From an uncultured Porphyromonadaceae bacterium (GTDB lineage: Bacteria; Bacteroidota; Bacteroidia; Bacteroidales; Muribaculaceae), in contig CAMWHX010000021.1 in the NCBI GenBank assembly GCA_947174155.1, positions 1-10,154 on the forward strand: a stretch of DNA of 10,154 nucleotides. Direction: 5' to 3'. Position numbers and translations under genes: made by a program. Each line of letters begins with the position of its first letter. The stretch's first letter is position 1. This document shows, piece by piece, positions 1-7,448 of this stretch. The notes below the pieces were generated by a model that saw only the letters and a list, made by a program, of their open reading frames with translations, was not told the origin of the DNA and did not search any database.

Positions 1-1214
1 GAGTGTATATCATACTGACGGGGCACCTTGGCCAGCAACAGACGCGAAAAATTACGCTCCGGATTAAGCACCGCCTCAGTCAGAGCCTGCATAAGATAGG
101 TGATGATACGGTTGCCGGCAATCTCAATATCCACGACCTCCGGCGCACGGTAGATCTTGCTGACCGCTGTCGCGGCACATCTTTCATAAGCCTCTCTGAG
201 TCGCGCGGGAAGAGTCGAAATCAGGCTGCCGTGATGTTCTCCGGCGAGTATCTCACCTTCCCTGCTTACAAACTCCGCCGCGCATGCACGCACCAAAGCT
301 CCGATGGCATTCGAACGCAGATATCCTACCTGCTCGTTAGGATCGTCAAGATACCCTATGGCTCGACGCGCCCGAGCTTGTCCCTCCTCATTCTGAAACC
401 CTATCAGGAGATCCGTGACCTCCTGCGTGGATAGGATCTTGAGCTTGTGGGCGTCCTCGATATCCATAATCTGATAGCAAATATCGTCGGCCGCCTCCAC
501 GATATAGGTCAGTGGATGGCGTGCGAAACGCCCCGGCTCAATCTCCGGTATCCCGAGGTCTCCGGCAATACGCCGATAAGTCTCCTCCTCGGAGGCAAAC
601 CATCCGAATTTACCTTTCTCTCCCGCCAGAAGCGAAGAGTGGGGATACTTGACCACGGCCGCCAGAGCACTGTATGTCATGGCGAAACCACCTTCGCGCC
701 TCCCGACAAACTGATGCGAGAGCACACGCAGGGAGTTGGCGTTTCCCTCGAAGTTGGTCAGATCGCTCCACTGCTGTGGTGTCAACCTTTCGCTCAACCC
801 ATAGCCTCCACCCTCCCCCTCGCTGAAAAAGGTGGAGATGGTCTTCTCTCCGGAGTGGCCGAAGGGGGGATTGCCGATATCATGACTCAGACACGATGTG
901 GCCACTATGTCCCCGATACTGTCGAGCTTGCCGAGCCAGGGAGCCCCCTGATAACGTTCGCGCAGCGTGATGGCAGCCTCGTTGGCCATACTTCGCCCGA
1001 CCGACGACACTTCCAGGCTATGGGTCAGACGATTGTGGACAAACACGCTCCCGGGAAGCGGGAAGACCTGTGTCTTGTTCTGCAAGCGCCGGAAGGGCGA
1101 TGAGAATATCATCCGGTCGTAGTCACGCTGGAAGTCACTGCGGGTATGTGAGGTCTCGGAGTGAAACTGCTCCAGCCCGAGACGCTTATCTGATATCAAA
1201 GAGTCCCAATTCAT
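1..1214 (-). CDS. dgt: dGTP triphosphohydrolase (HD domain), 3' end beyond window
   Basis: Reading the minus strand from the ATG at 1214 gives an uninterrupted 404-codon frame that runs off the left edge, so the C-terminus is missing. The product belongs to the dGTPase branch of the HD superfamily, which hydrolyses dGTP (and often other dNTPs) to the deoxynucleoside plus triphosphate in the cytosol and so trims dNTP pools. Visible signatures: the first metal-binding His in RLTHSLEV (H65), the HD pair in SHDIGNPPFGH (H111-D112, with H120), FEGNA at 155-159, and YIVEAADDI at 237-245, whose Asp (D243) would complete the H...HD...D metal site. The N-terminal half also has the family's RRLQNKTQVFPL segment. 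All catalytic residues are present, so the enzyme should be active. The gene is divergent from the por cluster and probably transcribed from the promoter element at 1334-1341. The family assignment is firm; the exact substrate range cannot be read from sequence. Confidence 0.93.
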   Translation of the reverse strand, partial: MNWDSLISDKRLGLEQFHSETSHTRSDFQRDYDRMIFSSPFRRLQNKTQVFPLPGSVFVHNRLTHSLEVSSVGRSMANEAAITLRERYQGAPWLGKLDSIGDIVATSCLSHDIGNPPFGHSGEKTISTFFSEGEGGGYGLSERLTPQQWSDLTNFEGNANSLRVLSHQFVGRREGGFAMTYSALAAVVKYPHSSLLAGEKGKFGWFASEEETYRRIAGDLGIPEIEPGRFARHPLTYIVEAADDICYQIMDIEDAHKLKILSTQEVTDLLIGFQNEEGQARARRAIGYLDDPNEQVGYLRSNAIGALVRACAAEFVSREGEILAGEHHGSLISTLPARLREAYERCAATAVSKIYRAPEVVDIEIAGNRIITYLMQALTEAVLNPERNFSRLLLAKVPRQYDIH

Positions 1215-1333
1215 AGGGTTCAGAGGTTAATTGAGGATAATTTCACTCTCCGCCCCTATAAACAGTAAGGCACGGAGGGTATCTTTTCACTCTCCATTCC
1301 CCCCGGAGGGAACTAAGGGAGGGTTTCAGACTG

Positions 1334-1341
1334 CAAATATA
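1334..1341 (-). promoter_or_regulatory. Bacteroidota-type -7 promoter element for dgt
   Basis: On the minus strand this octamer reads TATATTTG, an exact match to the TAnnTTTG -7 consensus of the primary sigma factor in Bacteroidota. It lies about 120 bases upstream of the dgt start, giving a predicted leader of roughly 110 nt. The -33 partner (TTG/TTTG) is not well placed: the nearest TTG is 22 bases upstream, slightly longer than usual. The surrounding DNA is AT-rich against a GC-rich background, as expected of a promoter. No equally good element was found on the plus strand for porT; TATAATTTC near 1356-1364 is only a weak candidate. Confidence 0.5.
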
Positions 1342-1397
1342 CAAAATTTAGCATCTATAATTTCAATATACGCCGATAAATCAGCGTTAAGAAGAAG

Positions 1398-2138
1398 ATG
1401 AAACGAAATTTTGCATATTTCCGTCCCTCCTTACGAGTGGTGACACTGCTTCTGATCGTGCTTACGGCCACTCTTCCCGCCGCGGCGCGATGGGGTGAGA
1501 AAGTGCCCAATCGCCAGTATGCCGATATGAAGGCGTGGCACCTGGGATTCTCGGTGGGGGCGCATGTGCAGGACCTCGCCTTCACCCACAACGGCTTCGT
1601 CACTCCCGAAGGGAGGGAGTGGCATATGGACGTCCCCGGTTTCTCGCCCGGTTTCTGCGTCAACGTGCTCGGCGACCTGCGCTTCCATAAATACATCAAC
1701 CTGCGTTTCTCGCCGGGTATGTATTTCGGATCCAAGACGGCCACCATGATCGACGTCCCGAGCGGTGAGCGCCTCGTGCAGGATATAAAGAGTGCCTACG
1801 TGGCCATCCCCCTGGACCTCAAGATCTCGGGAGAACGTCTCGGGAATACCCGTCCCTACTTCACCGTCGGGGCCATGGGGACCATCGACATCAGCAAGAA
1901 GCGCTCGGAGACCCTGATGTTTCGTCCCTTCTCCCCCTATCTGACAGTGGGATTGGGGTGTGACTTCTACCTCCCCTTCTTCAAGTTCATACCTGAAATC
2001 AAGTTCTGCTTCGGCCTGACCGATATCCTCAGACATGATCGTCCGGACCTCGACGAGGATCCACGCACCTTCGAGGTCACTCAGTCTCTGTCGAAGGTCA
2101 AGAGCAACATGGTGATAATCAATTTCTATTTCGAATGA
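1398..2138 (+). CDS. porT: PorT-family outer-membrane beta-barrel protein of the type IX secretion system
   Basis: A 246-residue protein with a signal peptide at residues 1-30 (basic start, hydrophobic VVTLLLIVLTATLP core, AAA cleavage site before R31). The mature part is an alternating-polarity beta-barrel with the PorT pattern: HLGFSVGAHVQDL at 48-60, a strand with RFSPGMYFG, and a C-terminus finishing in aromatic alternation (INFYFE). PorT (SprT in gliding relatives) is an outer-membrane protein needed for T9SS secretion in Porphyromonas gingivalis; its precise job is not settled. The start at 1398 is chosen because it directly precedes the signal peptide. The stop overlaps the porP start by 4 bases (ATGA), implying translational coupling. 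From memory, porT in P. gingivalis lies away from porPKLMN, so its place at the head of the cluster is notable. The assignment rests on fold pattern, length and the por context; a generic outer-membrane beta-barrel protein is the alternative. Confidence 0.82.
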   Translation: MKRNFAYFRPSLRVVTLLLIVLTATLPAAARWGEKVPNRQYADMKAWHLGFSVGAHVQDLAFTHNGFVTPEGREWHMDVPGFSPGFCVNVLGDLRFHKYINLRFSPGMYFGSKTATMIDVPSGERLVQDIKSAYVAIPLDLKISGERLGNTRPYFTVGAMGTIDISKKRSETLMFRPFSPYLTVGLGCDFYLPFFKFIPEIKFCFGLTDILRHDRPDLDEDPRTFEVTQSLSKVKSNMVIINFYFE

Positions 2139-3121
2139 CACTCAGACACCTTTACCGCATCGTCATAGTCCTGGCAGCCCTTCTGCTCCCCTCCTCGGCG
2201 GGGGCGGAGTCTGGTCCGGCTCTGACACAGTTCTGGGCGGTGCCCAACTACTACAACCCGGCGGCCGTGGGTCTGAGCGACTATATACGCATCCGCGGCG
2301 CGGCACGCCTGCAATGGGTCGGCATCGACAACGCACCGAAATCCTTCATCGGTGCCGCCGACTCCCCCTTCAAGCTTATCGGACGCCGCTTCGGCGCCGG
2401 CGTGACCGTAACGCAGGAATCCTTAGGCCTCTTCTCCAACATGCTAATCACAGCGCAGTTGGCCACTACTTTCAAGCTCTTCAAGGGTGATTTCAGCATC
2501 GGCCTGCAAGCGGGCTACTACAACTCCAAGTTTCGGGGATCGGAAGTCGTACTCCCCGACGATGATGACTACCATCAGGGGAGTGACACCGCCATTCCGA
2601 CCCAGGATCTCAGCGGAAGCGCCCCCGATTTCTCGGTGGGTCTGTGGTATCGCCGCAAGTCGTGGGGAGTGGGTATAGCCGGGCAGCATCTGCTCCAACC
2701 CAAGGTGAAACTCAACCGCGAGGGAGACACCACGAGCGAGACCCACGACTTCGAGACGGAACTGACCCGCACACTCTATTTGATAGCTGACGGCAATATC
2801 GAGTTGAAAAACACGTTATTTACATTGCAGCCCTCTGTAATGGCTTACAGCGATCTCTCATCGTTTGCAGCCAACGTGGCCCTGCGTGCCACCTACAACC
2901 GCTTTCTGAGCGGCGGCATAGGATATCGCTGGGATGACGCCGTGAGCATCATGCTGGGTGTGGAGTTGAAAAACTTCTTCCTCTCCTATGCCTATGATAT
3001 CCCTGTCAGCGGCATCCGTCACGGCACGAGCGGCAGCCACGAGCTGGTGGCCGGATACAGGTTCAAGCTCGACCTCTCGGGGAAGAACCGCAACCGTCAC
3101 CGCTCCATCCGCCTGATGTGA
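2135..3121 (+). CDS. porP: PorP/SprF-family type IX secretion outer-membrane protein
   Basis: A 328-residue protein with a signal peptide at 1-24 (hydrophobic IVIVLAALLLPSS, cleavage after AGA). Mature residues 32-71 carry the PorP/SprF hallmark: QFW.VPNYYNPAAVG followed by R.AARLQWVGI and P.SF. The rest is a series of amphipathic beta strands typical of an outer-membrane barrel, including GIGYRWDDAVSIMLG and LSYAYDIPVSG near the C-terminus. PorP is required for T9SS function in P. gingivalis and sits in the outer membrane next to the PorK/PorN ring; SprF-type paralogues elsewhere serve particular cargo classes. Because this copy heads porK-porL-porM-porN it is the core PorP, not a cargo-specific paralogue. 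Its ATG lies inside the end of porT, with no intergenic space. A 40-base gap separates it from porK, with no terminator visible there. Confidence 0.93.
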   Translation: MTLRHLYRIVIVLAALLLPSSAGAESGPALTQFWAVPNYYNPAAVGLSDYIRIRGAARLQWVGIDNAPKSFIGAADSPFKLIGRRFGAGVTVTQESLGLFSNMLITAQLATTFKLFKGDFSIGLQAGYYNSKFRGSEVVLPDDDDYHQGSDTAIPTQDLSGSAPDFSVGLWYRRKSWGVGIAGQHLLQPKVKLNREGDTTSETHDFETELTRTLYLIADGNIELKNTLFTLQPSVMAYSDLSSFAANVALRATYNRFLSGGIGYRWDDAVSIMLGVELKNFFLSYAYDIPVSGIRHGTSGSHELVAGYRFKLDLSGKNRNRHRSIRLM

Positions 3122-3161
3122 AAATTTAGACACTACAAAGACTGATCGATAGATAGTTAAG

Positions 3162-4604
3162 ATGAAATACAGCTTTTTCAGACATACCGCCTGCCCCGCA
3201 GCGCTCCTCCTGCTCGCTTCCTGCGCCGCCTCCCGCGGCTCCTCGGGTGGCGAAGTGACCGGTGTGGGTGGCTCCTCGTTTGCCGAGCCTGTACCCTACG
3301 GCATGGTTCTCGTCGACCGTGGCGCCTACGCCATGGGCCCGGCTACCGATGACTCGGTCTGGGGCGTACGTAAGGATCCCCGCGGAGTCTCGGTCGACGC
3401 CTTCTGGATGGATGAGACCGAAGTCACCAATTCGAAATATAAGCAGTTCGTCTTCTGGGTGCGCGACTCCATCATACGCGAACGCCTCGCCGACCCCTCT
3501 TATGGCGGCAACGAGGCCTTCAAGATCGAGGAGGACCGCGAAGGTAATCCCATCAAGCCATACCTCAACTGGAACAAGCCTATCCCCTGGCGCAATGCCA
3601 ACGAGGATGAACAGCGTGCCATCGAGAGCGTATACCGCACCAACCCCATCACGGGGCGCCGCGAGCTTGATCCCACCCAGCTCAACTACCGCTACGAAAT
3701 CTTCAACCACACGGCCGCGGCCCAGCGTAAAAATCGTCTGGACCCGACACGTCGCGAGTATAACACCGATATCCCCGTCTCCGATGAGCTCCCCGTCATC
3801 TCCAAGGACACCGCTTATCTGACCGAGGAGGGTGAGATCGTGCGTGAGACCGTCACCCGCCCCCTGACCGGCGACTATGACTTCCTCAACACCTATATCG
3901 TCAATATATATCCCGACACCACAGCGTGGATCAATGACTTCGACAATGCCTACAACGAGCCCTATACCCGCATGTATTTCTCTCACGCAGGCTACAATGA
4001 CTACCCCGTCGTAGGTGTCAGCTGGGAGCAGGCCAACGCCTTCGCCAACTGGCGCACCGACTACCTGCGCCGCTCTCTGGGTCGCGACGGCATCTATATC
4101 GAGCCTTATCGCCTCCCGACCGAGGCAGAGTGGGAGTATGCGGCCCGCGCCGGCAACTCCGAGAGTTCATATCCCTGGGAGGAACTTCTCCCCATGGATG
4201 AGCGCGGCTGCTTCTACGCCAACTTCAAGCCCCTCGAGGGTGACTTCGTGCGCGACGGCCATGTCATCACCTCACCGGTGGGCACGTATCAGCCCAATAA
4301 CTTCGGCCTATACGATATGGCCGGCAACGTGTCGGAATGGACCTCCACAGCCTACAACGAGAGCCTCAACCGCCTGACCTCCGATCTCAATCCGGAGTAT
4401 CGCTATGACGCCGCCATCGAAGACCCCTACAAGATGAAGCGCAAGATCGTGCGTGGCGGCTCCTGGAAGGATGTGATGCACAACCTCCGTTCCGACCTGC
4501 GCATGTGGGAATACCAGAACGAGCAGCGCTCCTATATCGGCTTCCGCTGCGTGCGTACCCAGGTGGGCTTCGCCAAGGGCACCGGACGTCGCAACAAGAA
4601 ATAA
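3162..4604 (+). CDS. porK: PorK/GldK outer-membrane lipoprotein, ring component of the type IX secretion system
   Basis: A 480-residue lipoprotein. The signal sequence ends in a lipobox, LASC, so C21 is the predicted lipidated residue; no Asp follows at +2. The mature protein has the formylglycine-generating-enzyme (sulfatase-modifying factor) fold: GMVLVDRGAYAMG at 47-59, WMDETEVTNSKY, VVGVSWEQANAFANW, RLPTEAEWEYAARAG at 317-331, GLYDMAGNVSEW, RGGSW at 431-435 and GFRC at 460-463. Between RGGSW and GFRC there is no cysteine, so the catalytic cysteine pair of true formylglycine-generating enzymes is absent. This matches the GldK/PorK family, where the fold is structural. PorK and PorN form a large ring attached to the periplasmic face of the outer membrane, contacted from below by PorM. 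An insertion of about 150 residues between the early and late parts of the fold (about 115-270) is usual for GldK. Length fits the family (about 450-490 residues, from memory). Confidence 0.95.
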   Translation: MKYSFFRHTACPAALLLLASCAASRGSSGGEVTGVGGSSFAEPVPYGMVLVDRGAYAMGPATDDSVWGVRKDPRGVSVDAFWMDETEVTNSKYKQFVFWVRDSIIRERLADPSYGGNEAFKIEEDREGNPIKPYLNWNKPIPWRNANEDEQRAIESVYRTNPITGRRELDPTQLNYRYEIFNHTAAAQRKNRLDPTRREYNTDIPVSDELPVISKDTAYLTEEGEIVRETVTRPLTGDYDFLNTYIVNIYPDTTAWINDFDNAYNEPYTRMYFSHAGYNDYPVVGVSWEQANAFANWRTDYLRRSLGRDGIYIEPYRLPTEAEWEYAARAGNSESSYPWEELLPMDERGCFYANFKPLEGDFVRDGHVITSPVGTYQPNNFGLYDMAGNVSEWTSTAYNESLNRLTSDLNPEYRYDAAIEDPYKMKRKIVRGGSWKDVMHNLRSDLRMWEYQNEQRSYIGFRCVRTQVGFAKGTGRRNKK

Positions 4605-4643
4605 CCACACTCTCCCCATAATACATATCATCCGGACACAATC

Positions 4644-5840
4644 ATGGTAAAGATACGGAAATACGCCAACGGCATCGAGCGTTTCCTTCACGGCGAGAAA
4701 GGCCAGAGATTCTTCAACTTCGCCTACTCCATCGGCGCAGCTATCGTCATCTGGGGCGCCCTCTTCAAGATCCTTCACCTTCCGGGGGGCAGCACACTGC
4801 TCTGCGTCGGTATGGGCACGGAGATCGCCATGTTTATCCTTACGGCTTTCGACCGTCCCCCCAAGGAATACCACTGGGAGGATGTCTTCCCCGTACTCGA
4901 CTCCCATAACCCCGAGGACCGTCCGAATCTGGCCGGCGGCGGGGGTGGTAACTTCGGTGGTGTAGTCATCAACGGCACTCCGGTGGCGACGGGTGGCAGC
5001 TCCGAACCTGTGGAGTATGACGGCGTCAATCATCAGCCGGCCATTATCGACGGCGAAGGCGCCGGCGAGACTGACGGCCCGGCTCTGTCGGGTGGCATCT
5101 CGGGTGGAGGCGTTATCATCGCCGGCGGCGGGGGCGTAATCGGCGGGGGCACCGGTGTGGCCGGAGGTTCGTCGGTCGGTGGCACTGTCGTGGCCGGTGG
5201 GGGCGTCATAGGAGGCACCTCGGTCGGTGGTATTCTCCCTCCCGGCACCGAGATTTCCGAGGAGGAAGCCGAATCGCTGCGTGATGCCATCAAGAAGATG
5301 ACCGAAGCCGGCGAACAGATGGCCCGTATGGGCGAACTTGCCGAGGTCACCTCTCAATATGTCGAGCAGATGAGCGCCATAGCTCAGCAGATGTCAGCCT
5401 TGCAGCAGACCACTCAGGCACTCAATGAAGCCAGCTCCACACTGCTGTCTGCCTATCGTGCCGTCACAGATAATCAGGGAGCCATCTCCGATAATGCTGC
5501 CGGGTATGTCGACCAAATGGCCGATCTCAACCGTAATATCGGCGGTCTCAACACCATCTACGAAATTCAGCTCAAAAGCGTCAGCTCGCAGCTCGAAAGC
5601 ATCGACCGCGTCAACCGCGGCCTGAAGGATATCCGCGATATGTATGAGAAATCGGCTGCCGAGAGCTCACGCTATTGCGAGGAGACGGAGAAGATGGCCC
5701 GCTATATGAAGCAGCTCAACTCCGTCTACGAGAAGATGATCCACGCCATGACCATCAACATGTATAATCCCATGATGGGTGGCGCCCCCCAGGCTCCCGC
5801 CAATCCCTTCGCTCCCACCTCCGACGAGGCCCAGAGCTGA
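4644..5840 (+). CDS. porL: PorL/GldL inner-membrane motor protein with an enlarged glycine-rich linker
   Basis: A 398-residue inner-membrane protein. After a basic N-terminus there are two transmembrane helices, about 22-45 (FNFAYSIGAAIVIWGALFKI) and 50-69 (STLLCVGMGTEIAMFILTAF). E60 in the second helix matches the conserved membrane Glu of GldL/PorL thought to handle protons (E49 in F. johnsoniae, E59 in P. gingivalis, from memory). The stretch FDRPPKEYHWEDVFPVL follows in the cytoplasm. Residues 97-201 are a Gly/Val/Ile-rich low-complexity region, then 203-375 form a long helical, coiled-coil-like domain rich in Gln, Met and Glu, with a Pro-rich tail. In known systems five GldL copies surround two GldM transmembrane helices and convert proton flow to rotation of GldM. 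The family is usually about 210-310 residues (from memory), so this one is long, mainly because of the glycine-rich region. Confidence 0.93.
   Translation: MVKIRKYANGIERFLHGEKGQRFFNFAYSIGAAIVIWGALFKILHLPGGSTLLCVGMGTEIAMFILTAFDRPPKEYHWEDVFPVLDSHNPEDRPNLAGGGGGNFGGVVINGTPVATGGSSEPVEYDGVNHQPAIIDGEGAGETDGPALSGGISGGGVIIAGGGGVIGGGTGVAGGSSVGGTVVAGGGVIGGTSVGGILPPGTEISEEEAESLRDAIKKMTEAGEQMARMGELAEVTSQYVEQMSAIAQQMSALQQTTQALNEASSTLLSAYRAVTDNQGAISDNAAGYVDQMADLNRNIGGLNTIYEIQLKSVSSQLESIDRVNRGLKDIRDMYEKSAAESSRYCEETEKMARYMKQLNSVYEKMIHAMTINMYNPMMGGAPQAPANPFAPTSDEAQS
5088..5246 (+). repeat. Glycine-rich repeat-coding stretch inside porL
   Basis: This part of porL encodes residues 149-201, about half of which are Gly, with Val, Ile, Ala, Ser and Thr filling the rest. 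Short units recur, such as GGGVI, AGGGGVI and SVGG. At the DNA level TCGGTCGGTGG occurs at 5172-5182 and again at 5220-5230, 48 bases (16 codons) apart, suggesting that the stretch grew by in-frame duplication. It lies between the second membrane helix and the cytoplasmic coiled-coil region and continues a milder glycine-rich segment from residue 97. Confidence 0.7.
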
Positions 5841-5869
5841 TCTCTCCCTCAAAATTCAGTATTTAGACA

Positions 5870-7438
5870 ATGGCAGGAAACAACGTAAAAATGTCAGCGC
5901 GCCAGAGGATGATCAACCTTATGTATATCGTCCTCACCGCGATGCTGGCCCTCAACGTGTCGAGCGACGTGCTCAACGGATTCAGCCAGGTCCACGATTC
6001 GCTGCATCATACCAACTCCAATCTCACGATGCGCAGCGACATGCAGTTTGCCTATCTGAGCGAACTGTATGAGAAGAATCCGGCCAAGGCAGGTCCCTGG
6101 TACGAAAAGGGCGCTACCCTCAAGCAGCGCTCAGATGCTCTGTACGCCTCCATCGATTCCCTCAAAACGGCTATCGCGCGTGCAGCCGACGGCCCGAAGG
6201 GTGACTTCACCAACATAATCAACCTCGATGACCTGGAGGCCTCTTCGGTCACTATGCTCAATCCTACGACCCGTAGCGGTCAGCGCCTGCGCGAGGCTGT
6301 GGATGCCTATCGCGAATATGTGCTCACACTTCTCCCCGATACGGCCAAGCGCTCTATGGTGCAGCGTATGCTCACCACCGAAGTCAAGACTATTCCGGGC
6401 ACCGTGGGACCGACGACCTGGGAGGAGAAGATGTTTGACAATATGCCCGCAGTGGCTGCCGTCACACTCCTCACCAAATTGCAGAATGACCTGCGTCAGG
6501 CACAGTCAGAGGCCATGGCAAGCTTGATCACCAATGTCGATATCGGCGACGTGCGCGTCAACGAACTCAATGCCTACGTCATTCCGGTCTCCAATATGAT
6601 CATGCGCGGTGGCCGCTATTCAGCCGATATCGTGCTGGCAGCGATCGACACTACCCAGCGCCCGCAGATCTACGTGGGGGGTTCGCGTCTCAACAATGAC
6701 CGGGGACACTACGAATTTGTAGCCTCGCAGGTCGGCTCACATGAGTATTCCGGATATATAGAGGTGCCACGCGGTGACGGCTCCATGGACCGCCGTCCAT
6801 TCAAGGGTAACTATACCGTTATCGAACCTATGGCCACCATCTCGGCCACGATGATGAACGTCCTCTACGCCGGTATCGACAACCCCATCAGCATCAGTGT
6901 GCCGGGTGTGCCCATGACCTCCATCAACGCTACCATGACCAATGGCACCCTGACCCGATCGGGCGACCACTGGATAGCCCGTCCCGGCAAGGTAGGCTCT
7001 GAGGCAGAGATCAGCGTCTCGGCCAACATGGAGGGCTCCGTCCAGCAGATGGGATCGATGAAGTTTCGCGTCCGTAAGCTCCCCGATCCTCTCCCCTATG
7101 TCGCCGTCAAGGATGCGCAGGGCAACACCGTCCACTACAAGGGTTCCCCAAAACGCATCTCCAAGGCTGCTCTCCTCGCCGCAGATGGTGTAGGAGCTGC
7201 CATTGATGACGAAATCATCAACGTGACATACACGGTGCTGTCATTCTCGACCACCTTCTTCGACTCCATGGGCAACGCCATCCCCGAGGTCTCCAACGGC
7301 GCTCACTTCTCTCCGCGCCAGAAGGAGCAGTTCAAGCGATTGAAGCCCGGCAAGAGTTTCTTCATCACCAACGTCAAGGCCAAAGGCCCCGACGGTATCA
7401 CCCGCGACATCCCGCCTATGGAGGTGGCGCTCAACTAA
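5870..7438 (+). CDS. porM: PorM/GldM inner-membrane-anchored periplasmic motor shaft of the type IX secretion system
   Basis: A 522-residue protein, close to the usual GldM/PorM length. It has no cleavable signal; a single transmembrane helix at about 15-32 follows a short basic cytoplasmic tail. The segment SARQRMINLMYIVLTAMLALNVSSDVL holds the strongest family signature; R11 aligns with the Arg before the membrane helix (R9 in F. johnsoniae GldM, from memory) that pairs with the PorL membrane Glu. The periplasmic part starts with a helical domain (about 35-220) followed by beta-rich Ig-like domains with typical GldM phrases such as AYVIPVSNMIMRGGRYSADIV and FRVRKLPDP (the opening of the last domain, about residue 402). 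PorM dimers span the periplasm and carry motor torque from PorL to the PorK/PorN ring. The gene starts 29 bases after porL and ends 10 bases before porN, consistent with one transcript. Function and identity are secure. Confidence 0.96.
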   Translation: MAGNNVKMSARQRMINLMYIVLTAMLALNVSSDVLNGFSQVHDSLHHTNSNLTMRSDMQFAYLSELYEKNPAKAGPWYEKGATLKQRSDALYASIDSLKTAIARAADGPKGDFTNIINLDDLEASSVTMLNPTTRSGQRLREAVDAYREYVLTLLPDTAKRSMVQRMLTTEVKTIPGTVGPTTWEEKMFDNMPAVAAVTLLTKLQNDLRQAQSEAMASLITNVDIGDVRVNELNAYVIPVSNMIMRGGRYSADIVLAAIDTTQRPQIYVGGSRLNNDRGHYEFVASQVGSHEYSGYIEVPRGDGSMDRRPFKGNYTVIEPMATISATMMNVLYAGIDNPISISVPGVPMTSINATMTNGTLTRSGDHWIARPGKVGSEAEISVSANMEGSVQQMGSMKFRVRKLPDPLPYVAVKDAQGNTVHYKGSPKRISKAALLAADGVGAAIDDEIINVTYTVLSFSTTFFDSMGNAIPEVSNGAHFSPRQKEQFKRLKPGKSFFITNVKAKGPDGITRDIPPMEVALN

Positions 7439-7448
7439 CGCAAGACCT

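Noticed and set aside
447..1103. Plus-strand frame of 218 codons opposite dgt
   Set aside because: The minus strand encodes all HD-domain dGTPase motifs continuously across this stretch, so the plus frame is an antisense shadow.
1431..2141. Long open frame on the minus strand opposite porT (236 codons)
   Set aside because: It mirrors porT, which has a signal peptide, family features and operon position. The antisense product has no recognisable domain; GC-rich codon bias readily leaves such frames open.
3126..3986. Minus-strand frame of 286 codons opposite porK
   Set aside because: It is a shadow of porK; the composition is the complement of porK codon use and no motif is recognisable.
3162..4604. 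PorK considered as an active formylglycine-generating enzyme or sulfatase-maturation factor
   Set aside because: The catalytic cysteines expected between RGGSW and GFRC are missing, a lipobox is present, and the gene lies in porPKLMN, all pointing to the structural GldK/PorK role.
4308..5357. Long open minus-strand frame (349 codons) opposite the end of porK and the start of porL
   Set aside because: It crosses two well-supported genes and their gap on the other strand, and its translation is low in family-like features. It is best explained as a shadow of coding DNA on the plus strand.
3125..5869. The octamer TTTAGACA before both porK (3125-3132) and porM (5862-5869)
   Set aside because: An 8-base match over this length in short intergenic gaps can be chance; spacing to the start codons differs (29 versus 0 bases) and porP, porL and porN lack it.
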